Source: Bacteroidia bacterium
Lineage (GTDB): Bacteria > Bacteroidota > Bacteroidia > Palsa-965
Length of the DNA stretch: 64,000 nt
Reading direction: 5' to 3'
Assembly: GCA_025454955.1 (NCBI GenBank)
Contig: JALONL010000003.1
Coordinates: 1 to 64,000, forward strand
A program made the position numbers and the translations under genes. The notes under the pieces were generated by a model, which was not told where the DNA came from, ran no database searches, and worked only from the letters and a program-made list of their open reading frames with translations. Numbering within the stretch: the first letter of the stretch is position 1; the number at the start of each line of letters is the position of its first letter. Below, in pieces: positions 46,967-56,425 of this stretch.

Positions 46967-48085
46967 TTAACCTGCAGGCGTGGGGTTTGTCCACGAATAA
47001 TGCAAATTCTCCTTTTGCAGCAAATCGAAAATGGCAAAGTTTATTTCCTCGCGCACATTCAGGTAAAGATCGGGATCGAGTACCTTAATAAAGTACGTAA
47101 CCTGTATCTCAAAACCTGTACCGGTTACCGCAAAGAAATGAGCCCGGCACTCTTCATTCACCAGGTCTTTATGCGAATTGAGTATCGAAAGAATCTGTGT
47201 ACGTACAAGTCTTATCTGTTCGGAGTTGGCTTTGTGTTCGAGCGTAATATTTATTCTTACCCGCCTTACCGGACGCTGCGAAAGGTTGAATACTTCATTA
47301 TCCACCATACGCTTGTTGGGCACGGTTACATATTCCTGATCGTCGGTACGCATACGTGTACTCCGGAAACCGATGCGTTCCACACTGCCGGTAATGTTGT
47401 CAACCATTACCCGGTCGCCAATTACAAAAGGCTTATCCAGAAAAATGGTAACCGATGCCAGCAGGTTTTCCAAACTCTCCTTTGCCGCCAGCGCCACCGC
47501 CAAACCGCCAATGCCAAGGCCCGCCACCAGCGAAGCCACATTTACATGAAACACGGCACCCAGCATAAAGAAAAAACTCATTATGCAAATCACCACCTTT
47601 ATCGACTCGCGCAGAAAGGGGATGAGCTGGTTGTCGGTCACATCGTGTGTTTTTGAGGCACGATGAAGCAGGAGCAATCCAAAAAAGTCGGTAAGCCGCA
47701 TCAGCACCCAGGTAAATGCCACCAGCAACGCCACTATCATCAGCTTGTCGAGCACCATTTTTATGCCCAGTTCATTTACCGGCTTCATGTGCCAGCTTTG
47801 CGGGAAACCTATAAACTGGCAGGCCGCATAAATGGTAAGCAGCATGAGCAGCAAATTCCACGGACGGCGAAGCAGTTCAAACAACTGATCGAACCCGGCC
47901 GCTTCCGTCTGCCGCTTTTTAAACAGCCTGAAAAGAAGTCGTGTAAGCCCTTTGGCCAGCAGTTTTTTCAGCAGAAAACCCAGCAGCAGAATTCCCGCAA
48001 ACAACACCCAGTCACCGATAGAATTTTCGCCGATAAATTTTCGGTCAAGAAAATCACGAATGTGTGGCGGTAGAAATTCAAACAT
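46967..48085 (-). CDS. small-conductance mechanosensitive channel (MscS family)
   Basis: 372 residues. Four to five membrane helices (first at about 24-44) precede the pore helix (AGLGIGGLAVALAAKESLEN, about 189-208), the beta domain (KPFVIGDRVMVDNITGSVER) and the alpha/beta cytoplasmic cage. The extra N-terminal helices make it longer than E. coli MscS. It protects the cell from osmotic downshock. It stands between tonB and the dehydrogenase gene, 26 bp after the latter's neighbour start, with no evident functional link. Confidence 0.88.
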   Translation of the reverse strand: MFEFLPPHIRDFLDRKFIGENSIGDWVLFAGILLLGFLLKKLLAKGLTRLLFRLFKKRQTEAAGFDQLFELLRRPWNLLLMLLTIYAACQFIGFPQSWHMKPVNELGIKMVLDKLMIVALLVAFTWVLMRLTDFFGLLLLHRASKTHDVTDNQLIPFLRESIKVVICIMSFFFMLGAVFHVNVASLVAGLGIGGLAVALAAKESLENLLASVTIFLDKPFVIGDRVMVDNITGSVERIGFRSTRMRTDDQEYVTVPNKRMVDNEVFNLSQRPVRRVRINITLEHKANSEQIRLVRTQILSILNSHKDLVNEECRAHFFAVTGTGFEIQVTYFIKVLDPDLYLNVREEINFAIFDLLQKENLHYSWTNPTPAG

Positions 48086-48111
48086 CTGCGTTGGGTTTAT
48101 GCCTCACTAAT

Positions 48112-49332
48112 TTACATCAATTGTTTCAGCGCACTATCAAAAGCCGCTTTGGCAATGCCTGTTTTCTGCGGGTGAATGGCGTGTGTGTTTTCCAGTGCAC
48201 GGGCAATGGTGGCCGAAACATCGTTGAAAATGGCTTCGTCGGTAAGTGCCACATTTTCCTGCATGAGATAGGCAAACACCCGAGCCATGCCGCAGTTGGC
48301 AATGAAATCGGGCAGCACGCTCACGCGCTCGTCGGCATACTCGCCGGTGGGGCCGAAGAAAATTTGCGGATCGGCAAAAGGCACATTGGCGCCGCACGAA
48401 ATTACTTCGAGGCCGTGAGCAATCATAGTGTCCAATTGTTGGCGGGTAACCAGGCGTGAGGCAGCGGCGGGAATAAAAATCTCGGCACCGCAGCTCCATA
48501 TTTCCTGCTGCACCTGTTCGGGCGAAAGCGTGTTTTCGGCGCGGAGTTTATTGCCGTCTTTCTGCATAAACAAACGGGTTATTGTTTCTGCATCAAAACC
48601 TTCGCGGTTAATGAGTCCGCCTTCGCGGTCGGCGATGCCGGTAATGCGTGCGCCCATTTGTGCCAGGTAATAGCCTGCGGCCGAAGCCACATTGCCCCAG
48701 CCCTGCACAAGTACACGTTTGCCGCTTACGCTGCCACCCCACTGTGCATAATAATGACGCACGGCTTCGGCCACACCGTAGCCGGTAATCATATCGGCCA
48801 CGGTAAAACCGGCGGCGGGCACAAAGCGAAGGTCTTCTACTTTTTTCGACACGCCCGTGCGCAGGTTGCTTATGCGGTGCTGCATTCCGGCCGAGTCGGC
48901 ACCGAAATGCCCGCGGGCCACACCTTCCTGCGGGTGAAGCAGGCCCAGGGTTTCGGTTACCGGAATTACATCGTGAATTTCGTCCACGTTCAAATCGCCG
49001 CCCGTGCCGTAATATGTTTTGAGCAGCGGCATCACGGCTTTAAACCAGCGTTCGAGCACGCCTTTTTTGCGCGGGTCGGCCGGGTCGAAATTAATGCCCG
49101 ATTTAGCACCGCCAATGGCCGGGCCGGCTACCGTAAATTTTACTTCCATCGTTTTGGCCAGCGATTCCACTTCGCGCCGGTCAAGTCCTTTGCGCATACG
49201 TGTGCCGCCACCGGCCGCCCCGCCGCGCAGCGAATTAATCACCACCCAGCCCTGAGCCTCGGTTTCGGCATCTTTCCATTCAAAAACAATTTCGGGTTGC
49301 TTGTTCTCGTATGCGCTTAGAAGATCGTTCAT
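48112..49332 (-). CDS. Glu/Leu/Phe/Val dehydrogenase family protein
   Basis: 406 residues. The catalytic Lys is in GPAIGGAKSGINFDP (about 69-83), the substrate-binding Asp/Asn region at GGDLNVDEIHDV, and the NAD(P) domain at VLVQGWGNVASAAGYYLAQ (about 198-216). The family interconverts amino acids and 2-oxo acids. It differs from typical glutamate dehydrogenases in the C-terminal region; leucine dehydrogenase-like use is possible. Substrate not decided by sequence alone. Confidence 0.85.
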   Translation of the reverse strand: MNDLLSAYENKQPEIVFEWKDAETEAQGWVVINSLRGGAAGGGTRMRKGLDRREVESLAKTMEVKFTVAGPAIGGAKSGINFDPADPRKKGVLERWFKAVMPLLKTYYGTGGDLNVDEIHDVIPVTETLGLLHPQEGVARGHFGADSAGMQHRISNLRTGVSKKVEDLRFVPAAGFTVADMITGYGVAEAVRHYYAQWGGSVSGKRVLVQGWGNVASAAGYYLAQMGARITGIADREGGLINREGFDAETITRLFMQKDGNKLRAENTLSPEQVQQEIWSCGAEIFIPAAASRLVTRQQLDTMIAHGLEVISCGANVPFADPQIFFGPTGEYADERVSVLPDFIANCGMARVFAYLMQENVALTDEAIFNDVSATIARALENTHAIHPQKTGIAKAAFDSALKQLM

Positions 49333-49561
49333 TGCCTTAATTTAATGTGAAGCCGCAAAAGTACAAAACTCATCCGCACCGCTTTCCCTGCCCGGCAGAA
49401 TATAAGAGATATTCTTGCCAACGATGTTAAAACATTTCATTCTGCAAAAAAAATTGGGTGAAATACTTGTTTTTTCCTCAGAATAATTTTTCTCATTAAC
49501 TTCATTACTCAAACATTGTTTCACGGCAAAAAAAAATGCTAAACTTGCGTCGTCAAATTTT

Positions 49562-49591
49562 TTTGGCAAATCAAAAACCTTACTACCTTTA
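49562..49591 (+). promoter_or_regulatory. promoter of the acidic protein gene
   Basis: TTTG (49562-49565) and TACCTTTA (49584-49591, one mismatch to TAnnTTTG) are 18 bases apart; the ATG follows 19 bp later. Confidence 0.5.
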
Positions 49592-49610
49592 ATGCACAGT
49601 TATACCGGTG

Positions 49611-49922
49611 ATGAAAAAAGCAAGCAAAACCAACAGCACAGGTAAAGGGCACGATAATGCCGATGAGGGCAAAGTGTCGAAAAAGAAATCATCATCACAA
49701 AACGATGATGAAGAAGACGATCTTGGCGATCTACCCGAAGACGACGAGAACGATGATGATCTTCCCGAAGAGGAGGAGGATGATGATTATGAAAAGCCCG
49801 AGGAAGACGATTCTGTCGATGATGTGGAAGACGACAAAAAAGTAAAAATCGAAAACGATCTTCGTTTCGACGATCTTGATCTCGACGATGACGATGATGG
49901 ATATTACGACGACAATTATTAG
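49611..49922 (+). CDS. very acidic small protein
   Basis: 103 residues. A basic start (MKKASKTNSTGKGHDNADEG, then KKK) leads into an almost continuous run of D and E with a few P, Y and L (EDDLGDLPEDDENDDDLPEE and DDLDLDDDDDGYYDD). It should be disordered and strongly negative. Proteins of this kind occur in many Bacteroidota and are sometimes wrongly labelled DNA primase; no primase motif is present. A GTG three bases upstream is also a possible start. It is flanked by its own promoter and a terminator. Confidence 0.7.
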   Translation: MKKASKTNSTGKGHDNADEGKVSKKKSSSQNDDEEDDLGDLPEDDENDDDLPEEEEDDDYEKPEEDDSVDDVEDDKKVKIENDLRFDDLDLDDDDDGYYDDNY

Positions 49923-49946
49923 TCGTTGATACTAAACCATACATTT

Positions 49947-49974
49947 AAACGCTTTCCGGAACCGGAAAGCGTTT
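49947..49974. terminator. bidirectional terminator
   Basis: 13-bp perfect stem aaacgctttccgg and its complement with a 2-base loop, followed by T-rich sequence, between the acidic-protein gene and the convergent anmK. Confidence 0.8.
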
Positions 49975-49979
49975 TCTTT

Positions 49980-51050
49980 TTACGGGAGATATACCGCTCC
50001 GCCGCTGCTGTTTTTTGCGGCACCGGTTACACTGCTTAACGCATTCGGCAAATGATTCAAACGCAGCCAGCCCAGCAGGGCAAACACCACCGCCTCTTTA
50101 AAATCTATGGTTTGTGTATCGGGCACAAGCTGTTGCACGAAACCATTCCGGGCACAGCGTTCAAGTAAATAAGTATTATGTGCGCCGCCGCCGGTAATGA
50201 GTACTTCGCCTTTGTCGCGGCAAATGCGTGAAAGCTGTAGCGAAACGTGCTCGGTAAAGGTGTGGAGCAAATCTTCTGCACGGTAGTTATCGGTGAGCAG
50301 CGGAAAAATTTCTGCTTCCACCCATTCGCGCCCAAGCGATTTTGGCGGCGGTAATGTAAACCAGTGCAGGCTTTCGAGCTGATCAAGCAGCGTAGATAGT
50401 AGTGTTCCGCTTCGTGCCATTTTTCCGCCCTCATCGAAATTTTTTCCGAGCCGCTGTGCAAGTCTGTTTAACACATAATTCACCGCGCAAATGTCGAATG
50501 CAATGCGCCCGGCCTGGGTTTCGTAGGAAATATTGGCAAAGCCGCCCAGGTTCAGACAGGCCGCCGCCGATGGAAAAAGCAACCTGTCGCCAAGCGGCAC
50601 CAGCGGCGCACCCTGGCCGCCGTGCGCCACATCGCTGCTTCTGAAATCGCACACGGTAATTAACTGCGAAGCCGCCGCTGCCGCCGCACCGCTGCCCAGC
50701 TGAAAGGTAAAACCCCGCTGCGGCTGATGAAATATGGTGTGTCCGTGCATGGCAAGCACATCTGCTTGCAGGCCATGTCGCATTAAAAAATCATGCGCCG
50801 CTTGGCCGGTATGTTGTCCGTAAAGCGAATGCAGTTCGGCCAAACGCACACCGCTGCATTGCTCGGCTTCCTTTAGCCACGAAAGCCATTGTGGGCTGTA
50901 CCCGATAGTTTCGGCAGCCAGTACACGGTGTTGCACCGCCGTTTCATTGCCGCTTAATTCCACCAGCGCAAAATCAATACCATCGGCCGATGTGCCCGAC
51001 ATGGCTCCCAGCACCCGCAGCGGATTTTTGTTTAATTGTTCTCCCGTCAT
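49980..51050 (-). CDS. anmK: anhydro-N-acetylmuramic acid kinase
   Basis: 356 residues, ASKHA-fold kinase that recycles cell-wall anhydroMurNAc to MurNAc-6-phosphate. GAMSGTSADGIDFALVE at 15-31 is diagnostic; ATP-binding pieces LNLGGFANIS (about 167-176) and GEVLITGGGAHN follow. No murQ gene is adjacent. It is divergent from the acyl-CoA dehydrogenase gene. Confidence 0.93.
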   Translation of the reverse strand: MTGEQLNKNPLRVLGAMSGTSADGIDFALVELSGNETAVQHRVLAAETIGYSPQWLSWLKEAEQCSGVRLAELHSLYGQHTGQAAHDFLMRHGLQADVLAMHGHTIFHQPQRGFTFQLGSGAAAAAASQLITVCDFRSSDVAHGGQGAPLVPLGDRLLFPSAAACLNLGGFANISYETQAGRIAFDICAVNYVLNRLAQRLGKNFDEGGKMARSGTLLSTLLDQLESLHWFTLPPPKSLGREWVEAEIFPLLTDNYRAEDLLHTFTEHVSLQLSRICRDKGEVLITGGGAHNTYLLERCARNGFVQQLVPDTQTIDFKEAVVFALLGWLRLNHLPNALSSVTGAAKNSSGGAVYLP

Positions 51051-51184
51051 TTTCCCAAAAGATCGCGCAAATTAAGCGAACCCTTACAATTACCGCTATT
51101 TTTTACCCGCAAACTGGTGCAACTCGAACCGATACGGTATATTTGCCCACCAAAATTTACACACCAATAAAATCTCTTCCTGCC

Positions 51185-52324
51185 ATGAATTTCGAACTCA
51201 CCGAAGAACACCTCATGATTCAGCAAGCCGCACGCGATTTTGCGCAAAACGAACTGAAACCCGGGGTGATTGAGCGCGACGAAAATCAATCCTTCCCCGC
51301 CGAACAGGTGAAGAAAATGGCCGAACTCGGGTTCCTCGGTATGATGGTTGACCCCAAATACGGCGGCGGCGGTATGGACACCATTTCCTACGTGCTGGCC
51401 ATGGAAGAAATTTCCAAAGTGGATGCTTCCTGCTCGGTAATTATGTCGGTAAACAACTCACTCGTTTGCTGGGGCCTCGAAACTTTCGGTACCGAAGAGC
51501 AGAAACAAAAATACCTCGTGCCCCTGGCCAAAGGAGAAATTATCGGCGCATTCTGCCTCTCCGAGCCCGAAGCCGGTTCCGATGCCACTTCGCAGCGCAC
51601 CACCGCCATCGAACACGGCGATCACTACCTCATTAACGGCACCAAAAACTGGATTACCAACGGCAGCAGTGCTTCGGTATATCTCGTTATCGCGCAAACC
51701 TATCCCGAAAAAGGCCACAAAGGAATCAACGCCTTTATCGTGGAAAAAGGAACGCCCGGTTTCGTAATCGGCCCCAAAGAAAACAAACTCGGCATCCGCG
51801 GTTCCGACACACACTCACTCATGTTTACCGACGTGAAAGTGCCCAAGGAAAACCGCATCGGCGAAGACGGTTTCGGTTTCAAGTTTGCCATGAAAACACT
51901 CACCGGCGGACGCATTGGCATTGCCGCGCAGGCACTGGGCATTGCTTCGGGCGCTTACGAACTTGCACTTGCTTACTCGAAAGAACGCAAGGCTTTCGGT
52001 AAACCCATTTCACAGCACCAGGCCATTCAGTTTAAACTGGCCGACATGGCCACACAAATTGAAGCCGCACGTTTGCTGTGCCTCAAATCGGCCTGGCACA
52101 AAGACAACGATATGGATTATGGCCTGAGCAGTTCCATGGCCAAACTCTATTCGTCTAAAGTAGCTATGGATACCACCATTGAAGCCGTACAAATTCACGG
52201 CGGCTACGGTTTCGTAAAAGAATATCATGTGGAGCGCCTCATGCGCGATGCAAAAATTACACAGATCTACGAAGGCACCAGCGAAGTACAGAAGATTGTA
52301 ATTTCGCGCGCCATCCTCGACTAA
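51185..52324 (+). CDS. acyl-CoA dehydrogenase, short/medium-chain type
   Basis: 379 residues, FAD enzyme of fatty-acid beta-oxidation or branched-chain catabolism. Seen are AFCLSEPEAGSDATSQRTTA (FAD and substrate loop), NGTKNWITNGSSASVYLV, KLGIRGSDTHSL, SKERKAFGKPISQHQAIQF and the catalytic Glu E363 in YEGTSEVQKIVISRAI. The start is the ATG at 51185 (MNFELTEEHLMIQQ); an open frame upstream overlaps anmK and is not coding. Butyryl-CoA-type substrates are likely from the sequence class. Confidence 0.9.
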   Translation: MNFELTEEHLMIQQAARDFAQNELKPGVIERDENQSFPAEQVKKMAELGFLGMMVDPKYGGGGMDTISYVLAMEEISKVDASCSVIMSVNNSLVCWGLETFGTEEQKQKYLVPLAKGEIIGAFCLSEPEAGSDATSQRTTAIEHGDHYLINGTKNWITNGSSASVYLVIAQTYPEKGHKGINAFIVEKGTPGFVIGPKENKLGIRGSDTHSLMFTDVKVPKENRIGEDGFGFKFAMKTLTGGRIGIAAQALGIASGAYELALAYSKERKAFGKPISQHQAIQFKLADMATQIEAARLLCLKSAWHKDNDMDYGLSSSMAKLYSSKVAMDTTIEAVQIHGGYGFVKEYHVERLMRDAKITQIYEGTSEVQKIVISRAILD

Positions 52325-52330
52325 GTTTTT

Positions 52331-52387
52331 CCATTCTAACACAAGCGGCCTGTCTGATTTTCAGACAGGCCGCTTGTGTTAGAATGG
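52331..52387. terminator. 27-bp perfect-stem bidirectional terminator
   Basis: The arms 52331-52357 and 52361-52387 are perfectly complementary (27 bp) around a TTT loop, between the convergent acyl-CoA dehydrogenase and murF genes. Stems this long without a mismatch are unusual for simple terminators. Confidence 0.8.
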
Positions 52388-52470
52388 TGCAATAATTTAT
52401 TTTGGAGAGAAGAGGTTTTCTTCGAAAAAACTTTTCAGGAAAGGAAAAAACTCATCGCCGGAAAAAAGAA

Positions 52471-53787
52471 TTACCCGAAAATTTCCGACACCCGCTCCAT
52501 CTTCATCCCGCGCGAACCTTTTATCAGCACCAGTCCTTCAACTGGTTTGTGTGTTTGCATCCATGCGGCGGCTTCTGTGCTGTTGGGCATACGGTGAAAA
52601 CCGCAGCGGTCGGTAGTGTGCGCAAAATGTTCGCCCACAAGCAGCACGGTGGCATCGGGCATTTGCTGCGCAAGTAAATCTACAATTTGCTGATGTGCTT
52701 CGACCGATGAATCGCCAAGTTCGAACATATCGCCAATGACTATGGTTTTGGCGCTGGCTTTCAGCGTGGCGAAATTTTCGAGCGCGGCTTTCATGCTCGA
52801 CGGATTGGCGTTGTAGGCATCGAGCAGCAACTGCACATTGCCGCGCTGCACCCATTGCGAGCGGTTATTGTCGGGCTGATAGCTTTCGAGTGCTTCGTTT
52901 ATTTTTTCGTTGCTGATGCCAAACCCGCGGCCTGCCGCCACTGCTGCCAGCGCATTGGGCAGGTTGTAGGCTCCGGCAAGCTGTGTGCGTACTTTGTACA
53001 ACGTGGGTTCCTCTTTGGCTTTCCACGTAAAATGCAGCACAGGATCGGCAGCAAGCAGTGTGCCTGTTACATCGGCATTTGCGTTTGTGCCGTAGGTAAT
53101 GGCCTGCAGCTTTTGTGCGTATTCGTTCAGGCGCGGCTCATCGGCCAGCAGAAAAATTTTGCCTTTGCGCGCTTCGAGAAAGCGAAACATTTCGGTTTTT
53201 CCTTTCAGCACTCCTTCCGGGCCGCCAAAGCCTTCGAGGTGGGCAAGACCAATATTGGTGATCAGTCCGAAATCAGGCTCGGCAATTTCGCAAAGCTGTT
53301 GTATTTCGCCCTGATGGTTGGCTCCCATTTCAATTACTGCCAGCTCGTGCGCTTCGGTAAGTTGCAGCAGGGTGAGTGGCACACCAATATGGTTGTTGAG
53401 GTTGCCTTTGGTAAAATGTGTGCTGAATTTTTGCGAGAGCACACGGGCCAGCAGTTCTTTGGTAGTGGTTTTGCCGTTGCTTCCGGTGAGTGCCACTACG
53501 CGCAGGCCTTTTTCGCCAAGCACACGGCGGTGGTGCCGGGCCAGATTCTGCAAAGCCGTAAGCACATCGGGTACACGCAGCAAACGCTTATCGGTGCCGG
53601 CTACATCTTCATCCACCACGGCAAAAGCAGCGCCCTGTTCCAATGCCTGCATGGCAAAGAGGTTGCCATTAAAATTGGCTCCCTTCAGGGCGAAAAAAAT
53701 ACTTCCGGGAGCAATGGTGCGCGTGTCGGTGCTGATGAGCGGGGCGTGGAGGTAATGCCCGTAAAGGGTGGCGATATCGGTGTGCAT
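52471..53787 (-). CDS. murF: UDP-N-acetylmuramoyl-tripeptide-D-alanyl-D-alanine ligase
   Basis: 438 residues, last cytoplasmic step in UDP-MurNAc-pentapeptide synthesis. N-terminal DTRTIAPGSIFFALKG (about 21-36), P-loop TGSNGKTTTKELL (101-113), NLNNHIGVPLTLL, VIEMGANHQGEI and the C-terminal DAYNANPSSMKAAL are all typical. The start is the ATG at 53787 (MHTDIATLYG), as the longer frame has no resemblance. It follows gldJ, a neighbourhood known in other gliding Bacteroidota, though a hairpin separates them. Confidence 0.94.
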   Translation of the reverse strand: MHTDIATLYGHYLHAPLISTDTRTIAPGSIFFALKGANFNGNLFAMQALEQGAAFAVVDEDVAGTDKRLLRVPDVLTALQNLARHHRRVLGEKGLRVVALTGSNGKTTTKELLARVLSQKFSTHFTKGNLNNHIGVPLTLLQLTEAHELAVIEMGANHQGEIQQLCEIAEPDFGLITNIGLAHLEGFGGPEGVLKGKTEMFRFLEARKGKIFLLADEPRLNEYAQKLQAITYGTNANADVTGTLLAADPVLHFTWKAKEEPTLYKVRTQLAGAYNLPNALAAVAAGRGFGISNEKINEALESYQPDNNRSQWVQRGNVQLLLDAYNANPSSMKAALENFATLKASAKTIVIGDMFELGDSSVEAHQQIVDLLAQQMPDATVLLVGEHFAHTTDRCGFHRMPNSTEAAAWMQTHKPVEGLVLIKGSRGMKMERVSEIFG

Positions 53788-53791
53788 GTGT

Positions 53792-53829
53792 AAAAAACGA
53801 ACGCCCCAAGTTACAATGAACCTGGGGCG
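53792..53829 (-). terminator. gldJ terminator
   Basis: On the minus strand gcgccccagg pairs with cttggggcgt around a loop of about 8 bases (53802-53829), followed by six Ts (53792-53797), between gldJ and murF. Confidence 0.7.
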
Positions 53830-53852
53830 CTGCGCCTTAGATTTTCTGAAAG

Positions 53853-55391
53853 TTATCGACCACCCAAACCTCGCGGGCTGCCTACACGGTCCATTGCACA
53901 TCGGAAACCGATAAAGGCTGTGGACTGTGTCTGATCGAGAAATCTTCGCGTGCCCGGAACCATCCAGTAAGCCCGGTCTTTCCACGAACCGCCCTTATAT
54001 ACACGGGCTTTGTCGTTGATGAGCGAGAACTGGCCATACTCATACATGAGTTTGTTGGCGGGAACTGCAGTAGGATCGGTGTAGTAGAGCGATGAAGTAC
54101 CGTCACCATCGCCGTAGTTGATGTAGTCGCTGTATTTGTAGTTGCGGCGGCGGTCGAGTTTGTCTTCCTTATAAGTAAGACTAACCTGACGTGAACGCAT
54201 CATACCGGGCATGCTCACTACGTTTCCGTCTGAGTCGAAACGTACAGAGTCTTCCACAAGCAGCGGCTGGTCAATCGGGTCGGTGGTGTCTTTGAGTTGT
54301 GTTTCAAATACGTTACCACGGAACGGACGGAAATCGTCGTTGTCGGTGAGCGAGAGCGGACGATACACGTCCATTACCCATTCCGATACGTTGCCGGCCA
54401 TGTTGTACAGGCCATAATCGTTGGGCCAGTATGAATATACGGGAGCGGTAATGTCGGCGGCATCGTTGAGCGCACCGGCTGCACCCATCTGGTCACCGTT
54501 GCTGCGCTTGTAGTTGGCCAGCATCTGACCGATGTATTCTTCATCCGGGTTACGAACGGCATGTCCGTTCCAGGGATAGAGACGACGGTCGGTGATACGT
54601 TCCACGATGGTATTTCCGATAAGACCGTAGGCTGCAAATTCCCATTCGGCTTCGGTGGGCAGGCGGTACTTGGGCAGCAGGATTCCGTCTTCCATGCGCA
54701 CACGGCGGAATTCGGGGCCGGTGGGGTTGAGCGAAATCGGTTCGTCGAGCACGTTACCCACGTAAGGCGTGCTGGCTTTGTCGCCGGCCAGGTAGTGGTC
54801 GGTGTTGAAAGCCTGATCGCCAAACTGATCGGGAGCCCAGTCGAGAATACCTTCGCGGATGAGAATGTATTCGTTTACGCGGTCTGAGCGCCAGCTTGCA
54901 AAGTTGGTAGCCTGCTGCCAGTTTACACCTACTACCGGATAGTCGCGGTAGGAGGGGTGACGGAGGTAGTAGGTTACGTAAGGCTCGTTGTAAGCCAGTT
55001 TCTCGCGCCAAACGAGGGTGTCGGGCAGCGCAAGTTTATATACCTCCGGGTAATCGGGCCCGTAGATACGGGAAGTCCAGTAAAGGTATTCGAGATAATC
55101 GAGGTTGCGCACCTCGGTTTCGTCCATATAAAAAGACGATACGGTAACGCGGCGCGGTACGTTGTTCCAGTCGTAGGTCACGTCCTGTTCGGCGCGTCCC
55201 ATTGTAAACGTACCACCTTCGATAAACACCAGGCCGGGGCCTGTTTCCTGTTCTTCGTAAGGTACGACTTCAAAGCCGCCGTTATCGGGATTGTTGTATT
55301 CCCACCCGGTTACATTGGATCGCTCTTTCTCGCAAGAGGCAAGCATTCCAACTCCGGCGAGGAGAATGAACGGCATCGCTGCTTTCTTCAT
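53853..55391 (-). CDS. gldJ: gliding motility lipoprotein GldJ
   Basis: 512 residues. A lipoprotein signal (GVGMLASC, lipid cysteine C20) leads into a formylglycine-generating-enzyme-type (SUMF1) domain: FIEGGTFTMGRAEQD (about 55-69), GVNWQQATNFASWRSDRVN, YRLPTEAEWEFAAYG, GNVSEWVMDVY and KGGSWKDRAYW near the C terminus, with final GFRCAM. The family member at this location in F. johnsoniae is GldJ, required for gliding and T9SS; GldK is the alternative but sits with gldLMN elsewhere. The start is the ATG at 55391; a TTG two codons earlier is less likely. Here it is next to the porP-like gene and near murF. Confidence 0.88.
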   Translation of the reverse strand: MKKAAMPFILLAGVGMLASCEKERSNVTGWEYNNPDNGGFEVVPYEEQETGPGLVFIEGGTFTMGRAEQDVTYDWNNVPRRVTVSSFYMDETEVRNLDYLEYLYWTSRIYGPDYPEVYKLALPDTLVWREKLAYNEPYVTYYLRHPSYRDYPVVGVNWQQATNFASWRSDRVNEYILIREGILDWAPDQFGDQAFNTDHYLAGDKASTPYVGNVLDEPISLNPTGPEFRRVRMEDGILLPKYRLPTEAEWEFAAYGLIGNTIVERITDRRLYPWNGHAVRNPDEEYIGQMLANYKRSNGDQMGAAGALNDAADITAPVYSYWPNDYGLYNMAGNVSEWVMDVYRPLSLTDNDDFRPFRGNVFETQLKDTTDPIDQPLLVEDSVRFDSDGNVVSMPGMMRSRQVSLTYKEDKLDRRRNYKYSDYINYGDGDGTSSLYYTDPTAVPANKLMYEYGQFSLINDKARVYKGGSWKDRAYWMVPGTRRFLDQTQSTAFIGFRCAMDRVGSPRGLGGR

Positions 55392-55468
55392 TGTCAACGG
55401 TTTATTAGTAGTTTCCGATTATATAACGTTGTTTCCCTTTTAATAGTATAGCCCCTTGTTCTTTTCCA

Positions 55469-56425
55469 TCAGAACGAGGGACAGCTTACTGTTCTGAACT
55501 TACGCTTCTTGGGTTTGCACTCGAACTGCATCTGGAAAGAGAGCTCATGCGAACCGGCGGTTGCGTTGGTCAGACGTGACACAGTTACGTCGTAACTGTA
55601 GCCAAATTTAAACAGATCTTGTTGAAAACCGAGCAGAATAATAAAAGAATCTTGATTTCTGTACCAGAGACCCCCTACCAGCGCGCCTTTGGTGAAATAC
55701 ACACCAAGGTTAAGCTGCTGAAAATCCTGCTGGCGCTGATAAAGAATGTTTGGCGAGATGCTCGATTCGCTGTAACGGCCTCCGAGGGGAATTAACGCCC
55801 CGGCATGGCCTGTATATTTCATGGGCAGTTTGCTGGTGCCCAAAAATCCTTCGTCGGGCTCGGTTACGTGGTGTACGGCAAAGCCGAAGAAATAACGGCG
55901 GCTGTAACCAAGTATCCCGGCCGAAATGTCCACATTGGAGCGGCTGGTTACGTTGGGTACTTCGTTGGTGTTGTACACGAAACCGGTACGCGGGTCGATC
56001 ATGTCGCCGAAAGTGAGTTTGCTCCAGTCAACCGATTTTTGGGCGTAGGTGGCCTGAATGCCCAGTTTCATGGAGAACTCACGGGTAACGTTAAGCTGGT
56101 AAGAGTAAATACCGCTTACGTTGGTGGTGTTGAGTGTTCCCTGACCGGCGCGGTCGTTGGTTACCAGCAGGCCTATGCCTCCGGCAATACCGTCGATGTG
56201 TTGGTCGTAAGACGCACTGTATGTAACAAACGTACCCGAAATGGCAGGCCACTGGTTACGGTAGTTGATACAGATGCGCGGGCAGCGGGCGGTGCCCGCA
56301 AAGGCCGGGTTGAGGTAGAGCGGATTGGCGTAGAACTGCGTAAACTGCGGATCCTGCGCGCGAACTTCATTCAGCAAGCCGGCTGAAAGAAGCATTCCCG
56401 ATGCAATAACCAGTCGCTTCAGCAT
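55469..56425 (-). CDS. type IX secretion membrane protein, PorP/SprF family
   Basis: 318 residues. A signal peptide is followed by AQDPQFTQFYANPLYLNPAF at about 23-42, the hallmark of PorP/SprF proteins, and then barrel strands. SprF is an outer-membrane partner needed for export of SprB-like adhesins; PorP is a core T9SS protein. It is transcribed toward gldJ, about 70 bp ahead of it, and diverges from porU. I give no symbol because several paralogues usually exist in one genome. Confidence 0.85.
   Translation of the reverse strand: MLKRLVIASGMLLSAGLLNEVRAQDPQFTQFYANPLYLNPAFAGTARCPRICINYRNQWPAISGTFVTYSASYDQHIDGIAGGIGLLVTNDRAGQGTLNTTNVSGIYSYQLNVTREFSMKLGIQATYAQKSVDWSKLTFGDMIDPRTGFVYNTNEVPNVTSRSNVDISAGILGYSRRYFFGFAVHHVTEPDEGFLGTSKLPMKYTGHAGALIPLGGRYSESSISPNILYQRQQDFQQLNLGVYFTKGALVGGLWYRNQDSFIILLGFQQDLFKFGYSYDVTVSRLTNATAGSHELSFQMQFECKPKKRKFRTVSCPSF

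Noticed and set aside
49342..49569. 75-residue minus-strand frame upstream of the acidic protein
   Set aside because: It spans the promoter region of the acidic protein gene and the dehydrogenase start; the composition is not protein-like and there is no support for expression.
50990..51184. N-terminal extension of the acyl-CoA dehydrogenase
   Set aside because: It runs into anmK and its promoter region; the family starts at MNFELTEEH (51185).
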